Assembly (NCBI GenBank): GCA_014529385.2
Contig: CM043953.1
Span: forward strand, 95,508,842 to 95,572,841
Reading direction: 5' to 3'
From: Adiantum capillus-veneris
Taxonomy: Eukaryota > Streptophyta > Polypodiopsida > Polypodiales > Pteridaceae
DNA length: 64,000 bases
Notes under the pieces: model-generated
Databases searched by the model: none
What the model saw: the letters and a program-made list of their open reading frames with translations, nothing else
What the model was told of the DNA's origin: nothing
Translations under genes and position numbers: made by a program
Shown: one piece after another, positions 41,872 to 56,580 of the stretch
How positions within the stretch are numbered: position 1 is the first letter of the stretch
How the letters are laid out: each line of letters begins with the position of its first letter

Positions 41872-43090
41872 TGGATATGTACCCTTGTATCAAGATGAAG
41901 GCACTAAAGAGGAGCTTGAAATTGAGCTCAATGAGGATGAATTAGCATTCTTAAGAGGGCAAACAAGGTACTCCATTGATGTGTCACCCATGAAAATTGA
42001 AAAGGCAACAAAGGAGCATGCTTGATTCCATCCCAAAAGATCTAAATTATCTGTGGGAAGATCTCATGCCAAAACAGGAGAGTGGCATAACACTTAGGAA
42101 CTTCGTGATGCCGGAGTAGAAGAAGGATACATTTGGTAATAAACCCACATTTTTCCAGGGTCAAAGCTATCAATATAGGAGTACAAACAAAGTTTTTCCA
42201 TATACAAGCTCAAAAAGTGAGTTGGTTAGAGCAATCCATGAGAACCACATTTTAGTTGTGATCGAAAAAATTGAATCAAGGAAAATAGCACAAGTTACAC
42301 AATATCTAGCAGAAGCGGGGGTCACAACAGAAGGAAAGATTGTCTACACACAACCTCGAAGAGTGGCCGTAATGATTGTAGTCGAGAGGGTTGCTCCAAA
42401 ATTGGGTCGCAGGCTTTGTGAAAAGGTTGCTTATGTAATAAGGTATGAGAATTGCACGAAACTTGAGAGAGGTGCTTGTAGATAGCCAACATATATTGTA
42501 ATCGTGCTTGATGAAGCACATGAAAGAATAATACACACTATTGCCCTCTTTGGGCTATTGTCAATTGAAGGACCTAGTAAGGCGGCAAATAGATTTGCAT
42601 CTTTTATAGTCACCTTAGCTACACTTGCATTTTTTGGGTGTTTTTTTTTAATGCAACATTTTTACCATTCTACGATAAACATTTTCTGTCGATATTCTGT
42701 ATGCAAAGCATTCAAAAATTTACTATCTAAATGTTGTACTTATTACTGGTATATGGATGTATTTAGGTGAGCCAGAAGGTGGTATCCTTCTCTTTTTAAC
42801 ATGACAAAAAGAAATTTAATTTCAACATGTTGTACGTATTACTGCTATATGGATATATTTAGTTGAGCGAGAAGGTGGTATCCTTCTCTTTTTAACAGGA
42901 TAGAAAGAAATTGATACCATGTACCAACTTGTATGTTCATTTGGAGAAGTTTGCATTATGTACTTATTACTGTACGGATATATTTAGCTAAGCCAGAAGG
43001 TGGTATCCTTTTCTTTTTAACAGGACAGAAAGAATTTGATACCACACGTACCAAATCTTGTATGTTCATTTTGAGAAGGTTGCAATCCAA
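41872..43090 (+). pseudogene. PRP22/DHX8-type helicase pseudogene, helicase-core part
   Basis: Continues the helicase after the insertion: YVPLYQDEGTKEELEIEL, NEDELAFLRGQTRYSIDVSP, then DSIPKDLNYLWEDLMP and SELVRAIHENHILVVIE. The Walker A loop is destroyed (EKIESRKIA where GETGSGKTT is expected). It continues with QVTQYLAEAG, YTQPRRVAV, LDEAHER (DEAH box intact) and TLATL (motif III, normally SAT). Motif IV, PEGGILFFLTGQKEFD, occurs three times in tandem (near 42770, 42865 and 43000). The C-terminal half of the helicase is not recognisable beyond about 43090. Stops and frame changes are frequent, so this is non-functional. Whether it is a retrocopy depends on the intron layout of the parent gene, which I cannot check. 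Confidence 0.8.
42731..43075. repeat. Three tandem copies of the motif IV segment in the PRP22 pseudogene
   Basis: Units begin near 42731, 42827 and 42956, each running from a GTAC-TATTACTG block through GAAGGTGGTATCCTT to TTTTTAACA and AAAGAAATT or AAAGAATTT. The first unit lacks the following ACCAACTTGTATGTTCATTT-type segment that the other two have. Confidence 0.8.
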
Positions 43091-44009
43091 AATCTTGCCT
43101 TTGAGAAACGACACAAAAAAAAACCCACTTAAACTTGTCGTACTATGAAAAAATTTCGAAGTTATAAAAAAGTAGATAGTGCACAAATTAGGTGAGTTCT
43201 ACAGAAGTATGGTGAAGAGCTGGCACAATGTCTCTCCAAAATTTATAAGAAACGGAAGCCATGCCTTGCCTCGTAGTCCAATTCCTATTTCATAGTCATG
43301 GTATGCAAGAACGAAGTTACAGACGTGAAATTCACGTTGATAAGTTGATTTGGCACCACAATTAGTTATTATTGTTAGTGCTCATGTCATTGCAATTCAA
43401 TTATATAGCAAGCCGAGATTTGTAGATTGGGAGTATAATCAAGTCTGGAACATTGGAATGGACACAACCGCTTACGGTCAATGCTATGATCTTTTGATAG
43501 ATAGATTGTGCTTGTTCTTTATGCAAAATTTGTAATGGATGCGTGTTCACGTGTACTTATGTTTGTCTGAGTTTACACCTCGGATGTCCGAGTTTACAAA
43601 ATTTACTTTTTAAACAACCGATAACATGGCATGACCCGCCGTTGTTTTTTTATTCGTCGTCCGATCACCTCGAGGACCCCCCGTTTGCCGTTGATCCCAT
43701 GGTGGGGTCTTTATTCAAGACCCAGTGCCATTTAGTCACGAGAGTAGTTTGTGACGGTGGGCACTTTTGCAGATGGGTATAGAAGGGAGAGCATCTTTTG
43801 GAGCAATGGAAACAACGCTGGTGAGCTTTGGCTGGTGGGATGGGGTTGGATATAGCAGGACGGCCAAGCACAGTACTATTCTATGCATCAAAGACCACCT
43901 GAGCCCTCCCCTATCAAACGCCATTCGGGTTCAAGGAAAGGAAGGCCAGAGAAAGGTAAGCCCGCTTCAATCAATCCGTTTATTTACGCTTATAACACCA
44001 GATGCAATA
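43091..44009. other. Unrecognised stretch
   Basis: No gene recognised. Frames at 43350-44080 lack family motifs. Confidence 0.35.
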
Positions 44010-44405
44010 CCTCAAACTTCAGCTTGTTGTGGGATATGGGTCAGCAAGCTGGCAAGCATTTAATGCGCTTAGCCTATTAATGCGCTTTTGTCATCCATTT
44101 CTCTGTTACCATGGTCAACATACTGTAATTTGTAAGCATAATTAAGCTGTATAGACCTCAATCATACTCCTGGCTTCAATAAGCTGTTGTAGAGAATGGG
44201 TCAGCAAACACTTATGGGCTGACAAGCATTTAATGCGCTTTTGTCAGCCCGTTTCTCTGTTACCAACCTCAAGCATCCACCATGGTCAGCACCAGCTTGT
44301 TGTGGAAAATGGATCAGCAATCATTCAATGGGCTGACAAGCATTTAATGCCCTTTTTTCAGCCCATTTCTGTGTTACCAATCACAAGCATCTACCGCGGT
44401 CAGGC
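44010..44405. repeat. Three hairpin-containing repeats upstream of the aquaporin gene
   Basis: Each copy runs from a GCTTGTTGTG-type block through GGTCAGCAA, AAGCATTTAATGC and TTTCTCTGTTACCA to CATGGTCA or CGCGGTCA. In the second (44216-44250) and third (44330-44364) copies the centre is an inverted repeat: GGGCTGACAA pairs with TTGTCAGCCC (GGGCTGA with TCAGCCC in the third) around GCATTTAATGC. It lies 0.5-0.9 kb upstream of the NIP start codon. No known element is recognised. Confidence 0.75.
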
Positions 44406-44918
44406 TTCACTATTGCAAATCTAGTGTTGAAAGTTCTGGTGAACTTTTAGAGATGTTAAATCATTTTTTTCCTCACAAAAGACACCTTTTCTATCTGTGG
44501 GCCCGAAAAACAAAAAGACCTTGACAAATATGTAGATACAAACCAGGGGGGCACTCTACTATCAGCCATTGTGTGCTTAACGCGCGCTAATGGACCCTTG
44601 AACACTATTATATGGGTATTAATATGGCATTCCATGTTGTACTAGTGCACTGATTAATATCATGTATCATGTATTGTTTCATGTTAGAGCACTAATCGAC
44701 AATTCACTATGGTATATATTCATTTAATGGACAAGTCTTCATTTGTTGATGCCTTAATTTGATGTAGGTGTTTTGACATTTTTCATGGTGGAAACTAATA
44801 AGTTTAGTCGTCTACATGGCATGACATGGTGCTATTATCTTCTCACACTTCTTTTATGTATGGTTAAAGCATGCTAGGTGCCATCATGACCATCTAGTTG
44901 TCTCCGAGAGCGGTGGCA

Positions 44919-47611
44919 ATGGGCACTCGCAATGTGAGATTTACCATGGCAGATGTGCATAATCCCTCCCAAGACTCGATTGATGGTATGCAATCAGTGG
45001 GTACTCTTGGTGGAAAATATATCATGGCAGATGTACATAGGCCCTCCCCAGACTCGTTTGATCGCATGCTGAGAGCGGCCGCCATAGCCATGTCACCTGC
45101 AAATAGCAACACAGTGATGCAAAAGAAGCAACGCCTTGGTAATACTAATATTGAAATTGAGAAACTCAACCACTCCATGGATTCCGCTGCTATGGGAGCA
45201 AAATCCATGGAAGTTACAACCGCAACCGCAGATGCACCCGTGGAGTTACCTAATTTAGTCCAGAAGGTATGTATATTATAGTCTAGTACGTTGGAACATT
45301 TGAATTAACGGTTCATGATTTTGTATCTTTTGTATATCAAACGAGCTTCGAGGTATTGAAAAATGAATTTGTCATGTAAGATAGTGCTACCTATGGAGAA
45401 AAACGCACATGTATTTGCAGATATATAATTTGAGTGTAAATGTTACAAAGCTTTGTTAAAGAGGTATCCCTGTAAACATCATCCCACACAAGCTTTATGC
45501 TGAAGATGAAGGTCTTTGCAGGTGCTAGCGGAATTTGTCGCAACGTTCTTCCTGGTATTTGCTGGTTGTGGAGCGATTTTGGTTGATGTCAGTCATGGAG
45601 GAAACATTGCCCATGTAGCCATTGCTGCAAGCTTTGGGTTGGCAGTCATGATCATGATATATTCCATTGGGCATGTTTCAGGAGCACACCTAAATCCAGC
45701 CGTTACAATAGCTTTCGCATCGGTGCAAAGGTTTCCACTTGCCGAGGTCAGTTATCAGAATTTTAAATTTATAGATTCAAAAGTGCACCATGGCTCAAAA
45801 GTCATAGTCAGGCTTAATTTAATTACACCCACTCTGCATTGAATGCGCAAAGGTAGTCACACTTGAGCGTTCTCGGGAAAAAGTAGGTTTATTTCATGTG
45901 ACATTTCAAATTTGAAGGTGAGAAAACATTTTCAAATGTAGAATTAACCTCTGAATTTTATTTCTATAATTTCAAACTTGAAGGTAAGGAAACAGATAAA
46001 TATATTTCTAAATTTCAATTTGAAGGTGAGAGTACATGTCAAATTTAAGAGAAATTTAGCGGTAAACCCATCAATTATGGTCAATTTATCTCTAAAACTC
46101 AAATTTGAAGGTGATAAAAATTCAGAGAAATTTTAATGTCAAAGCTATCATTTATAGTCAATTTACCTCTACATTGTTCCATGTAAAGATTTTCTAAAGT
46201 TTTGGAAAAAAATTTATATGGAGAGCTGATGGATATTACAGAATATCTCTTATTATCAATTAGATTTCTGATTTTGAATCTTTAACGTGCTGTGCAGGTT
46301 CCAGCATACTTAGTCGGTCAAGTAGGCGGCTCTTTACTTGCCTCTGTGTTATTGAGAATGATCTTACATGACTCAGTGCTGATGGCAAAGGCTGTGAACC
46401 TGCCATCAGATGGGGATTTGCAAGCTTTCGTGGTTGAAGTAGTGATCACCTTTGTGTTGATGTTTGTTATCTCTGGGGTTGCAAGCGATTCTCGGGCGGT
46501 GAGTAGCTTCTCTGACATGCATGTCCTTTTGTAGATGCCACCAAGGATTCAAGTGAAGCCACTACCAATGAGCAATAGCCCACTTGAATGGGAATCTGTA
46601 ATGAGTTTGGTGTGGTTGTAGGCAAGATTGCTTTTTCTTGGGCATTTTACCCAATTTTGGGTAATTTTTTCAGTTTTTCACGGGTCAGAATGCGAGCTGC
46701 CCTGAAAAAAATATTATCACTAAAATCATAAAATTATTGAAATTGGAAGGGCAAGCGCACCCATCAAAAATCAACCCTGTTGTGGGTTCAATCTATATAG
46801 CCTTGCAATGTCATAGCTTGGAGTGCTTCACTTTAAGGTCCAATGTTAACCTCAGGAAAGACAAAGACAACAAGTCTTGTTGTGGGGTGCAATGAAGGGG
46901 AAGGGTGTTGTAATCTATTCTGTGAAGTGATTGTGCGGCTACGTCGAGTTCGAGGTTTGATACCCAACTTCCTTTCAAGCTAATCAAAGGGGAAAGAAAA
47001 ACCATTACTACTTCCTTTTGAGTGAATCAAAGGAAGAAAAAAACCATCACTACTAATGGTTTCAAAATGAGGTTTATTCCGGATAGGTTCATAGCCTAGT
47101 GGTTTAAATGATTGTGTATGTATTATATTTGCCAATAAAGTTAATATTCTATCCAAAAACCCAGAATCTGTAATGGCCATGCAGGTTGGAGAAATGGCCG
47201 GAATCGCAATCGGTTCCACAATTGCTTTGAATGGAGTGTATGCAGGGTAAGTCCAAAAATGAAAATGCTTGATTGGCATAAACTGACTAGAGAGATAAAT
47301 CTACAAGAGGCAAGCGCATACACTTTAGCAATTACTTTCTTATTTTCAATGAGTTGATGTTCACTTTATTGATGTGTTGATGATGTAATATATGCAGACC
47401 TTTGAGTGGAGCTTCAATGAACCCAGCAAGATCAATTGGACCAGCAATTGTGGCACAAAAGTTCACATCTATATATGTGTATATAGTCGGTCCAATTCTC
47501 GGAGCGATAATCGGAGCATGGACATACAACACTATCCGGCTCCCTGGAGCAGCTAACAAGGATTTGCCTGTTAAGAAAAGCTTTCTTAAAACTTGCTTCA
47601 ATTTCGGTTAA
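44919..47611 (+). CDS. NIP-type aquaporin (nodulin 26-like intrinsic protein), 5 exons
   Basis: Exons 44919-45266, 45522-45746, 46298-46498, 47185-47246 and 47398-47611 join in frame to 349 residues; every intron is GT-AG (GTATGT, GTCAGT, GTGAGT and GTAAGT donors). Both pore motifs are present: HLNPAVTIAF in exon 2 and SMNPARSIGP in exon 5, with the selectivity-filter Arg after the second NPA. Six membrane helices are visible: LAEFVATFFLVFAGCG, VAIAASFGLAVMIMIYSI, YLVGQVGGSLLASVLL, FVVEVVITFVLMFVISG, EMAGIAIGSTIALNG and IYVYIVGPILGAIIGAW. Exon order and sequence such as AVGEMAGIAIGS identify the NIP subfamily, which moves water, glycerol or metalloids such as boron and silicon across membranes. 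A Phe replaces the Trp of Nod26-type NIPs in helix 2 (SFGLAVM). The N-terminus is long (about 116 residues before helix 1) and holds a 26-residue duplication. The start chosen is the first ATG after an in-frame TAG at 44895; 44946 is an alternative. Confidence 0.88.
44946..45068 (+). repeat. 78-bp in-frame duplication in aquaporin exon 1
   Basis: ATGGCAGATGT starts at 44946 and 45024. The encoded segments MADVHNPSQDSIDGM and MADVHRPSPDSFDRM lie 26 residues apart. Being in frame, the duplication lengthens the cytosolic N-terminus without breaking the gene. Confidence 0.85.
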
Positions 47612-49430
<1,819 letters not shown>

Positions 49431-49510
49431 AAAGGAAAAAGATAAGTGTTCATAAACATCAAAGTAAAATTCAATGTACTTTCTCAATTCTACGTGCTTT
49501 CTCTTATTCA

Positions 49511-49511
<1 letters not shown>

Positions 49512-49557
<46 letters not shown>
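49512..49557. repeat. (CT)n microsatellite
   Basis: About 46 bp of pure CT. Confidence 0.95.
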
Positions 49558-49560
<3 letters not shown>

Positions 49561-50340
49561 CAGACACATTCACAACAGCATCTACAATTTCCAAATTGTG
49601 CCACTGACAAAAAGGAATGAAACACATATACTTACATGCTATGAGCTAATAAAAAAAACCCCTTTTTCTTCATAAAAAATCCCTTACTTTGAACTCACAT
49701 GCCAGCCTCTTATTGCAACTTCAAACTGCCCAACATAGTGTAGCCTTATCACCTAGGATAAGAAGAAGTTTGACAATAACACCATCATAAGTGCTTAAAG
49801 TGGCTTGATACAAAAATTAAACAATGCTTGGGTAATGCCATAGTCGTAAGAAGGGAAGCAGAGGAGACCAATCACAAGCTAACAAAAGAATTGAAAGTTA
49901 TGAAGCATGTGGTGAAATCCACCAAAATAATTATAATAATAAAGTGCTAACGAAACAAGGGCTACAAAGTGTTGACAGTTATGAAGCATGTGTTGAAATT
50001 CACCAAAATCATAATAATAATAAAGCGCTAAAGAAACAAGGGCTACAAGGGATTTAATAGATGATCTAAATGTAGATTCTTAAATGATGATGGCATGCCT
50101 CCTTTCATTATTGAAACGAAAAGTACTTTCAATGCTAATATTGAAAGAGAATGGGTAGACTGGAAAGCCACCAATCTAGCAAATGAGAGTGAGCTCGAAC
50201 AGTCAAAATCTTGTAAATAAATAATGACCATGGATTTCAGACAGATGATGCCAGAACGGTGCAAGGAATGGTTTAATAAGCATCACAATGAAAAATACAT
50301 CTCAATTGATTCACTAAATAATAGGAGGATAGATCCTACA
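49558..50340. other. Unrecognised stretch
   Basis: No gene recognised. A short direct repeat (AAGTGTTGACAGTTATGAAG against AAAGTTATGAAGCATGTGG, about 49895 and 49970) is visible. Confidence 0.4.
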
Positions 50341-50564
50341 TTCTGCCTAATGAGAGAAGATGCTCCAAGCTATCTCATGACATGGACTTGAGAACAAGTT
50401 CCTAGTCTATCAATTTCTCGACTATTCCAAAGCGATCACGGAATGACCAATATTCTGCCTAATGAGAGAAGATGCTCCAAGCTATCTCATGACATGGACT
50501 TGAGAACAAGTTCCTAGTCTATCAATTTCTCGACTATTCCAAAGCGATCACGAAATGACCAACA
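50341..50564. repeat. Near-perfect tandem duplication, 112-bp unit
   Basis: 50341-50452 and 50453-50564 differ at one position that I can see (CACGGAATG versus CACGAAATG). Being non-coding and almost identical, it must be recent or an assembly product. Confidence 0.92.
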
Positions 50565-50992
50565 AATGAAGCTTGAATGATATATGCAATGTTTAAAATA
50601 CCAAAGATTCTTTTTTGGAGTCCCTAACATTCCTCTGCGGAGATACTTGTGAATTTCTTGAGGATATTACTCTTTTGACAAGTTTCGACAAAGTAAAGAG
50701 ATTCCAACCAACCTTACATAGGTTCAATCAAGGCATAGAGTGCATGTATTTGCCAATTATCTTTTGGAGGCTTTGGAAAACATGACATAGACAGTTTTCA
50801 TCACCATATTTGGAATTTCCATGACTTTATCCACATTTCAATACTGATGCAATGCTATATTGAGCAATAATGGCTAACAAATTTTGCTCCCAATGTTTTG
50901 AGGCATGGCATGCCTGAGCTAACAAGAAGGTACAAGAATTCCAATTGGCTATTGCTAGGTTACAAGAAGATATGCCCCAGGTAGTTCAAGTC

Positions 50993-52642
<1,650 letters not shown>

Positions 52643-52649
52643 AAGTCAC

Positions 52650-53340
52650 TACACAAGTAATGAAGGAGCTACAAGATTAAGTGTGAGAAATGCACCAAGA
52701 CTAACCATGACAAGCTGCCAACATTAAAAAAATCATCCTTCCACCATGTTCTACAATAGGGAGTCTTAAGAAATGCACCAAGAGAAGTCCTAGCAAGCTG
52801 CCAACAAAGGCAAAATCATATGACCATCATGTGCTCGATTCATGGCATACCAAATATGTTGTACATAAGGGAGGAGGTGGAGTTGTAGTACATCAAAGAC
52901 CTCCTCCCAAGGAGAAGGAGATGAAGAAACAACCTCCCAAGACATGCAAACCATCTCGCAATTGAATGGTGTGAGAGGACAGGACACCATGTCATCAAGG
53001 AGTTGTGAAACCACAAGACATATAAGAGCTTTAAAGGGTTTATGGGGTTAAGAGAGCCAAGGAAGAGACCTCAAATTTTGCAAATGTTGGCCTAAAGGCA
53101 AGAAAGCAATAATAATCAAAAAATACTCAGCAACAACTACATCATTGCCTTTATTTTGTAATTTCCTATTAGAAACCGAGGGAAGAAATCTACTATGGAT
53201 TTTCTACCTCAAATACCCTCTATAAGTCTCATCTTTTGTTAATTCTTTGTAAAATTCCTCTTTTGATGTGACATGTCTGCCAAATTGTGAGCCATAAGGG
53301 AGGATTGTATCCATCTATAAAAGTGATTTTTACTGAAGAA
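52650..53340 (-). pseudogene. Possible LINE reverse-transcriptase tail relic
   Basis: The minus strand gives IWQTCHIKRGILQRINKR (53230-53290 region) and, further on, SWEVVSSSPSPWEEV and QHIWYAMNRAHDGH (52790-53014). This resembles the zinc-binding C-terminal region of plant LINE proteins, where W-x-IW-x-x-RN follows the cysteine motif. The cysteine motif itself is not intact and stops are frequent. Confidence 0.3.
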
Positions 53341-54899
53341 TTAGGGTTCTTCTTGTCATATCAAGCTAACTTTAAGGAGGCAAGGATTAAAAAAATATCT
53401 TTATAATGCTCTCTTATCCAAGCCTTCCATGCTTGTGAGAAGGTGATGATTCTAATGATGTTCTTCACTTGAATCTTGAATGCTTTGCTTAATATTGTGT
53501 GTAATGCCTAATCTTCATGCTTGTTTCTAAATTTTTCTTATCTATGCAAGGCTTAATGTGTAGATTGCAGTTGAATCGTGGAGGGAGTTGAGTTTGGGAT
53601 TAAAAAAATATTTCTTTAGCTTGGGAAGGTACTACATTTCCTTTCTCAAGTGCGGTTTGAAGCTTACATTATTAACATATTACCTGCATCAGGTGGATTG
53701 ACAAGGGTGGATGAGAATGGGGAATTTTTGTGAATGTAGATTATAGTGGGAGGGAGATAGCTTCCTTACCCAGTTTTGTCATGTTGAAGGGAGGACCTGA
53801 CATAGCTATTTTGGGGTCACTAACTTCGGGTTCATAATCCTAGGAATTGAAAGGAAACCACGAGTGTATGCTATGTTACATAGGCGAAAATTCCCTGTGT
53901 CCTCACTACACAAGAAGCACCTTTAGCCTTACATCATGTCGCACCTAGGTGACCTCAAAGCAAGAGGATATGGCCATGGAAAACTTACCATACCACATAA
54001 GTGCAAGGGGGAGGGATCTTTTCTAAAGCCAAGTAAGTGTATACATTAGGGGTTGGCCCCTTTCCCCTTCTAGACTTATTTGGGGGTTTTTTTATTATAA
54101 AAATTTGGGGGGGGAGGGGTATAAGTATTACTAGAGGGGGGAGGGGAAGGAAGAAGGAGATAAGATAGATATGTACTGAAAAGAGAGGAACATATATTCT
54201 TTCTATATATTCTATAAATAACAGATTTTCATTGATATTTTACATATATCAATAAGAGTTTTATGCATACAACATTGTTAGAGAAATATTTGCAATTCCC
54301 ACGTGATGTCATTTGCTAACAGTGCTAGCGAAATATTTGTAATGCCCATGAGATGTCATTTGAAAGTTAGTCTTTGAGACTACAAAACCTAGACCCTTCA
54401 TATCAATCAACTCAAGTTTATGCATACTCACATGTTGCCATCAAGAATACCTAATGACTACTTGATTTGTAGTCCTCTTATGGTGTTATGTGTTAGGGTA
54501 ACTTGAGGCTTAGGAATAAGAAGAATCCCATCAAGGTAATTTCCTCAACACTAACGCTAATTCAACACTAACGCTAAGAAAATGTGAGAGAGAGTTTTAC
54601 TACACGGCAAATTTAGTCATAGTGTGTCTTCAAAGAACCATACAATACCTTCTATCTACAATTGTGGTATAATAATTTTTTTCACTACAACTCCTATAAG
54701 CGTAAGAAATTAATCATGATTACTACATAGTAATTGTAAATAGGGAATTTTCTAAGATTTTCCACTCGCAAAGTGGCATGCCCATTTCTATAAGGAGTGG
54801 ATCCCTCAAATTGAAAGTCTCTCACTAGGGCTTTGACCTATTTAAGCCACTAACTCAAGGTGGATTTGTTTCGTTTGAATGTTCCTTAGGTTTGTCTTA
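53341..54899. other. Unrecognised stretch
   Basis: No gene recognised. G-rich and T-rich runs occur around 54080-54140. Confidence 0.35.
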
Positions 54900-55460
54900 T
54901 TAGTAAGAGAGCACCTCTTGCATAAAAAAAATTTAAGCCAACCCATGAATGCTTATAGCCTAGGTTTTACATAAACAAACTCACTATCATTGTAAGGGTG
55001 AACATTTATCAAGGTAAAACTTTCATCGTCTTCTTTTTTGCACTCACAATTATTAGTCCTCCCATTGCTTTGTCATGTTGTCGACAAAAGGCTCCATCAA
55101 AGCACAAAGTATAAGCACCTTCAATCTGCACTCCCTACAATGATGTTGGACTCTTCTCTTCATTAGGAGAGGACTTCTCTAGTACTATATTCCACACAAA
55201 TGAGTAATCAAATTCTTGAAACTCAAAAACCTACTATAGGGAACCTGATGTGTTGCATCGCAAATGTTTGATTCCCCAAATTAATAAAAAAGAATTGGTT
55301 ATAGGAGATACGGTCTAAACTTATTTGTCGCAAATATGACAGAAAATACCACCTTCGCCATGTCAATGTAGCCCTTCTTTGTAAATTCGTCACTTTGCTA
55401 GCAAGCTTCGTGTACATTCTTGAAGATCCTTTTGCATGAAAAGTTAACCCCATGGCTTCA
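54900..55460 (-). pseudogene. Dual RNase H relic of a second Tat-like gypsy element
   Basis: Minus-strand pieces, broken by stops and shifts: a degraded end of the first RNase H (SYLRQISLDRISYNQFFF, then FEFQEFDYSF, comparable to the LLQEFDY end of Tat RNase H). About 40 codons later comes YTLCFDGAFCRQHDKAMGGL, comparable to the FDGA start of the additional RNase H. Order and spacing agree with the better preserved element at 22.0-25.8 kb. Confidence 0.5.
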
Positions 55461-56099
55461 TGCCTAACACTTACTGAGAAATAGGATATATTGGGATCTC
55501 GTGGCCTTATGTTTTGGAGAGAGCTAATTATACTTTTATCTCAAAAAAACATAATGCAAAATCTCCTCCCGATTCAAACATGGATTGATGTGCTAATTTG
55601 TGCAAGGGAAAAATTTTGTCGGCGTGAAGATGTATGAAGTGAGACATCTACCTAACTTAATGAATAAAGGTAATTAATACCTTTACTGACTTAGTTCTAC
55701 CTTTGTCGACTTAAGATATAGGAGTGATAAGATGGCTCCACTTTACAAGGGTCTACTTGGATACCTTAAAAAGGAATATATGGCCAATAACAACACTTAC
55801 AATCAACAATGTGTCACTTGTCTTCGGTTTGAGCTAGTCGGCACCATGGTGATGAATTTGCAGGAGAATTTCCTCCAACTTTTGACCGATGAAGCACGCT
55901 ACCCCTATTATAGATGAGAACAAAGCACATGGCCCAATAACACCACATGCTATTGTGTAATACATCACTTATGTTGGGTTGGGTTGAGTTGGTTGCTATT
56001 ACGGTGACGTACTTTCAAGACCTTCCTCCAAAGTACTTTGGAGACCTTCCTCCAACTTTTGACTAATTAAATGTCTTTTGTTGTTGTAGATACAAAATT

Positions 56100-56580
56100 A
56101 ATCATTGACAAACATAGCTTGTGAATCTTTTAAAGTTGTTCGGACTACTAGTAAGCCCAAATGTTGTACCTTTATGTGCAAAATAGCCCCAAAATATTCT
56201 ATACATGTTGTTGTGTTGGTCCCCTTCTATTATGTCAATTTAAAAATAGTCGGAGTACCTAGCACACATAGTGGTCTCTTTTGGTTGTGGCATCAAAGGG
56301 TTTGTAGTCAACACATACCCTGCATATGGGTTACCGAGGCACCTACTATCAGTTAGAAATGAAGTAACTATGTTTTCTCTCAGTAGTCTATTTACCTCTG
56401 TTAAGAGAGCCTTTTGTTGCATTCCTGACAATAGCCTTAGCTTTTTAATCATAGGGTTTCTATACACTTTTTGAATGCACATATTGTTAAAAAACGACGT
56501 ACTTAACGACCATAATGTATGATTGTATGATACAACACCCATATGATATGAAATAGAGTCTTCAAAAAAACATACCATAC
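56100..56580 (-). pseudogene. Probable gypsy reverse transcriptase relic
   Basis: The minus strand gives KLRLLSGMQQKALLTEVNRL and LRENIV (RT entry region) and later GYFAHKGTTFGLTSSPNNF (compare PFGLTNAPATF). It lies upstream, on the same strand, of the dual RNase H relic at 54900-55460, as RT should. No catalytic D-D pair is visible. Confidence 0.45.

Noticed and set aside
45747-46297. Possible truncated aquaporin (exon 2 reading into the intron to a stop at 45841)
   Set aside because: The GTCAGT donor at 45747 and the AG acceptor at 46297 restore the NIP frame, and the read-through part has no aquaporin similarity.
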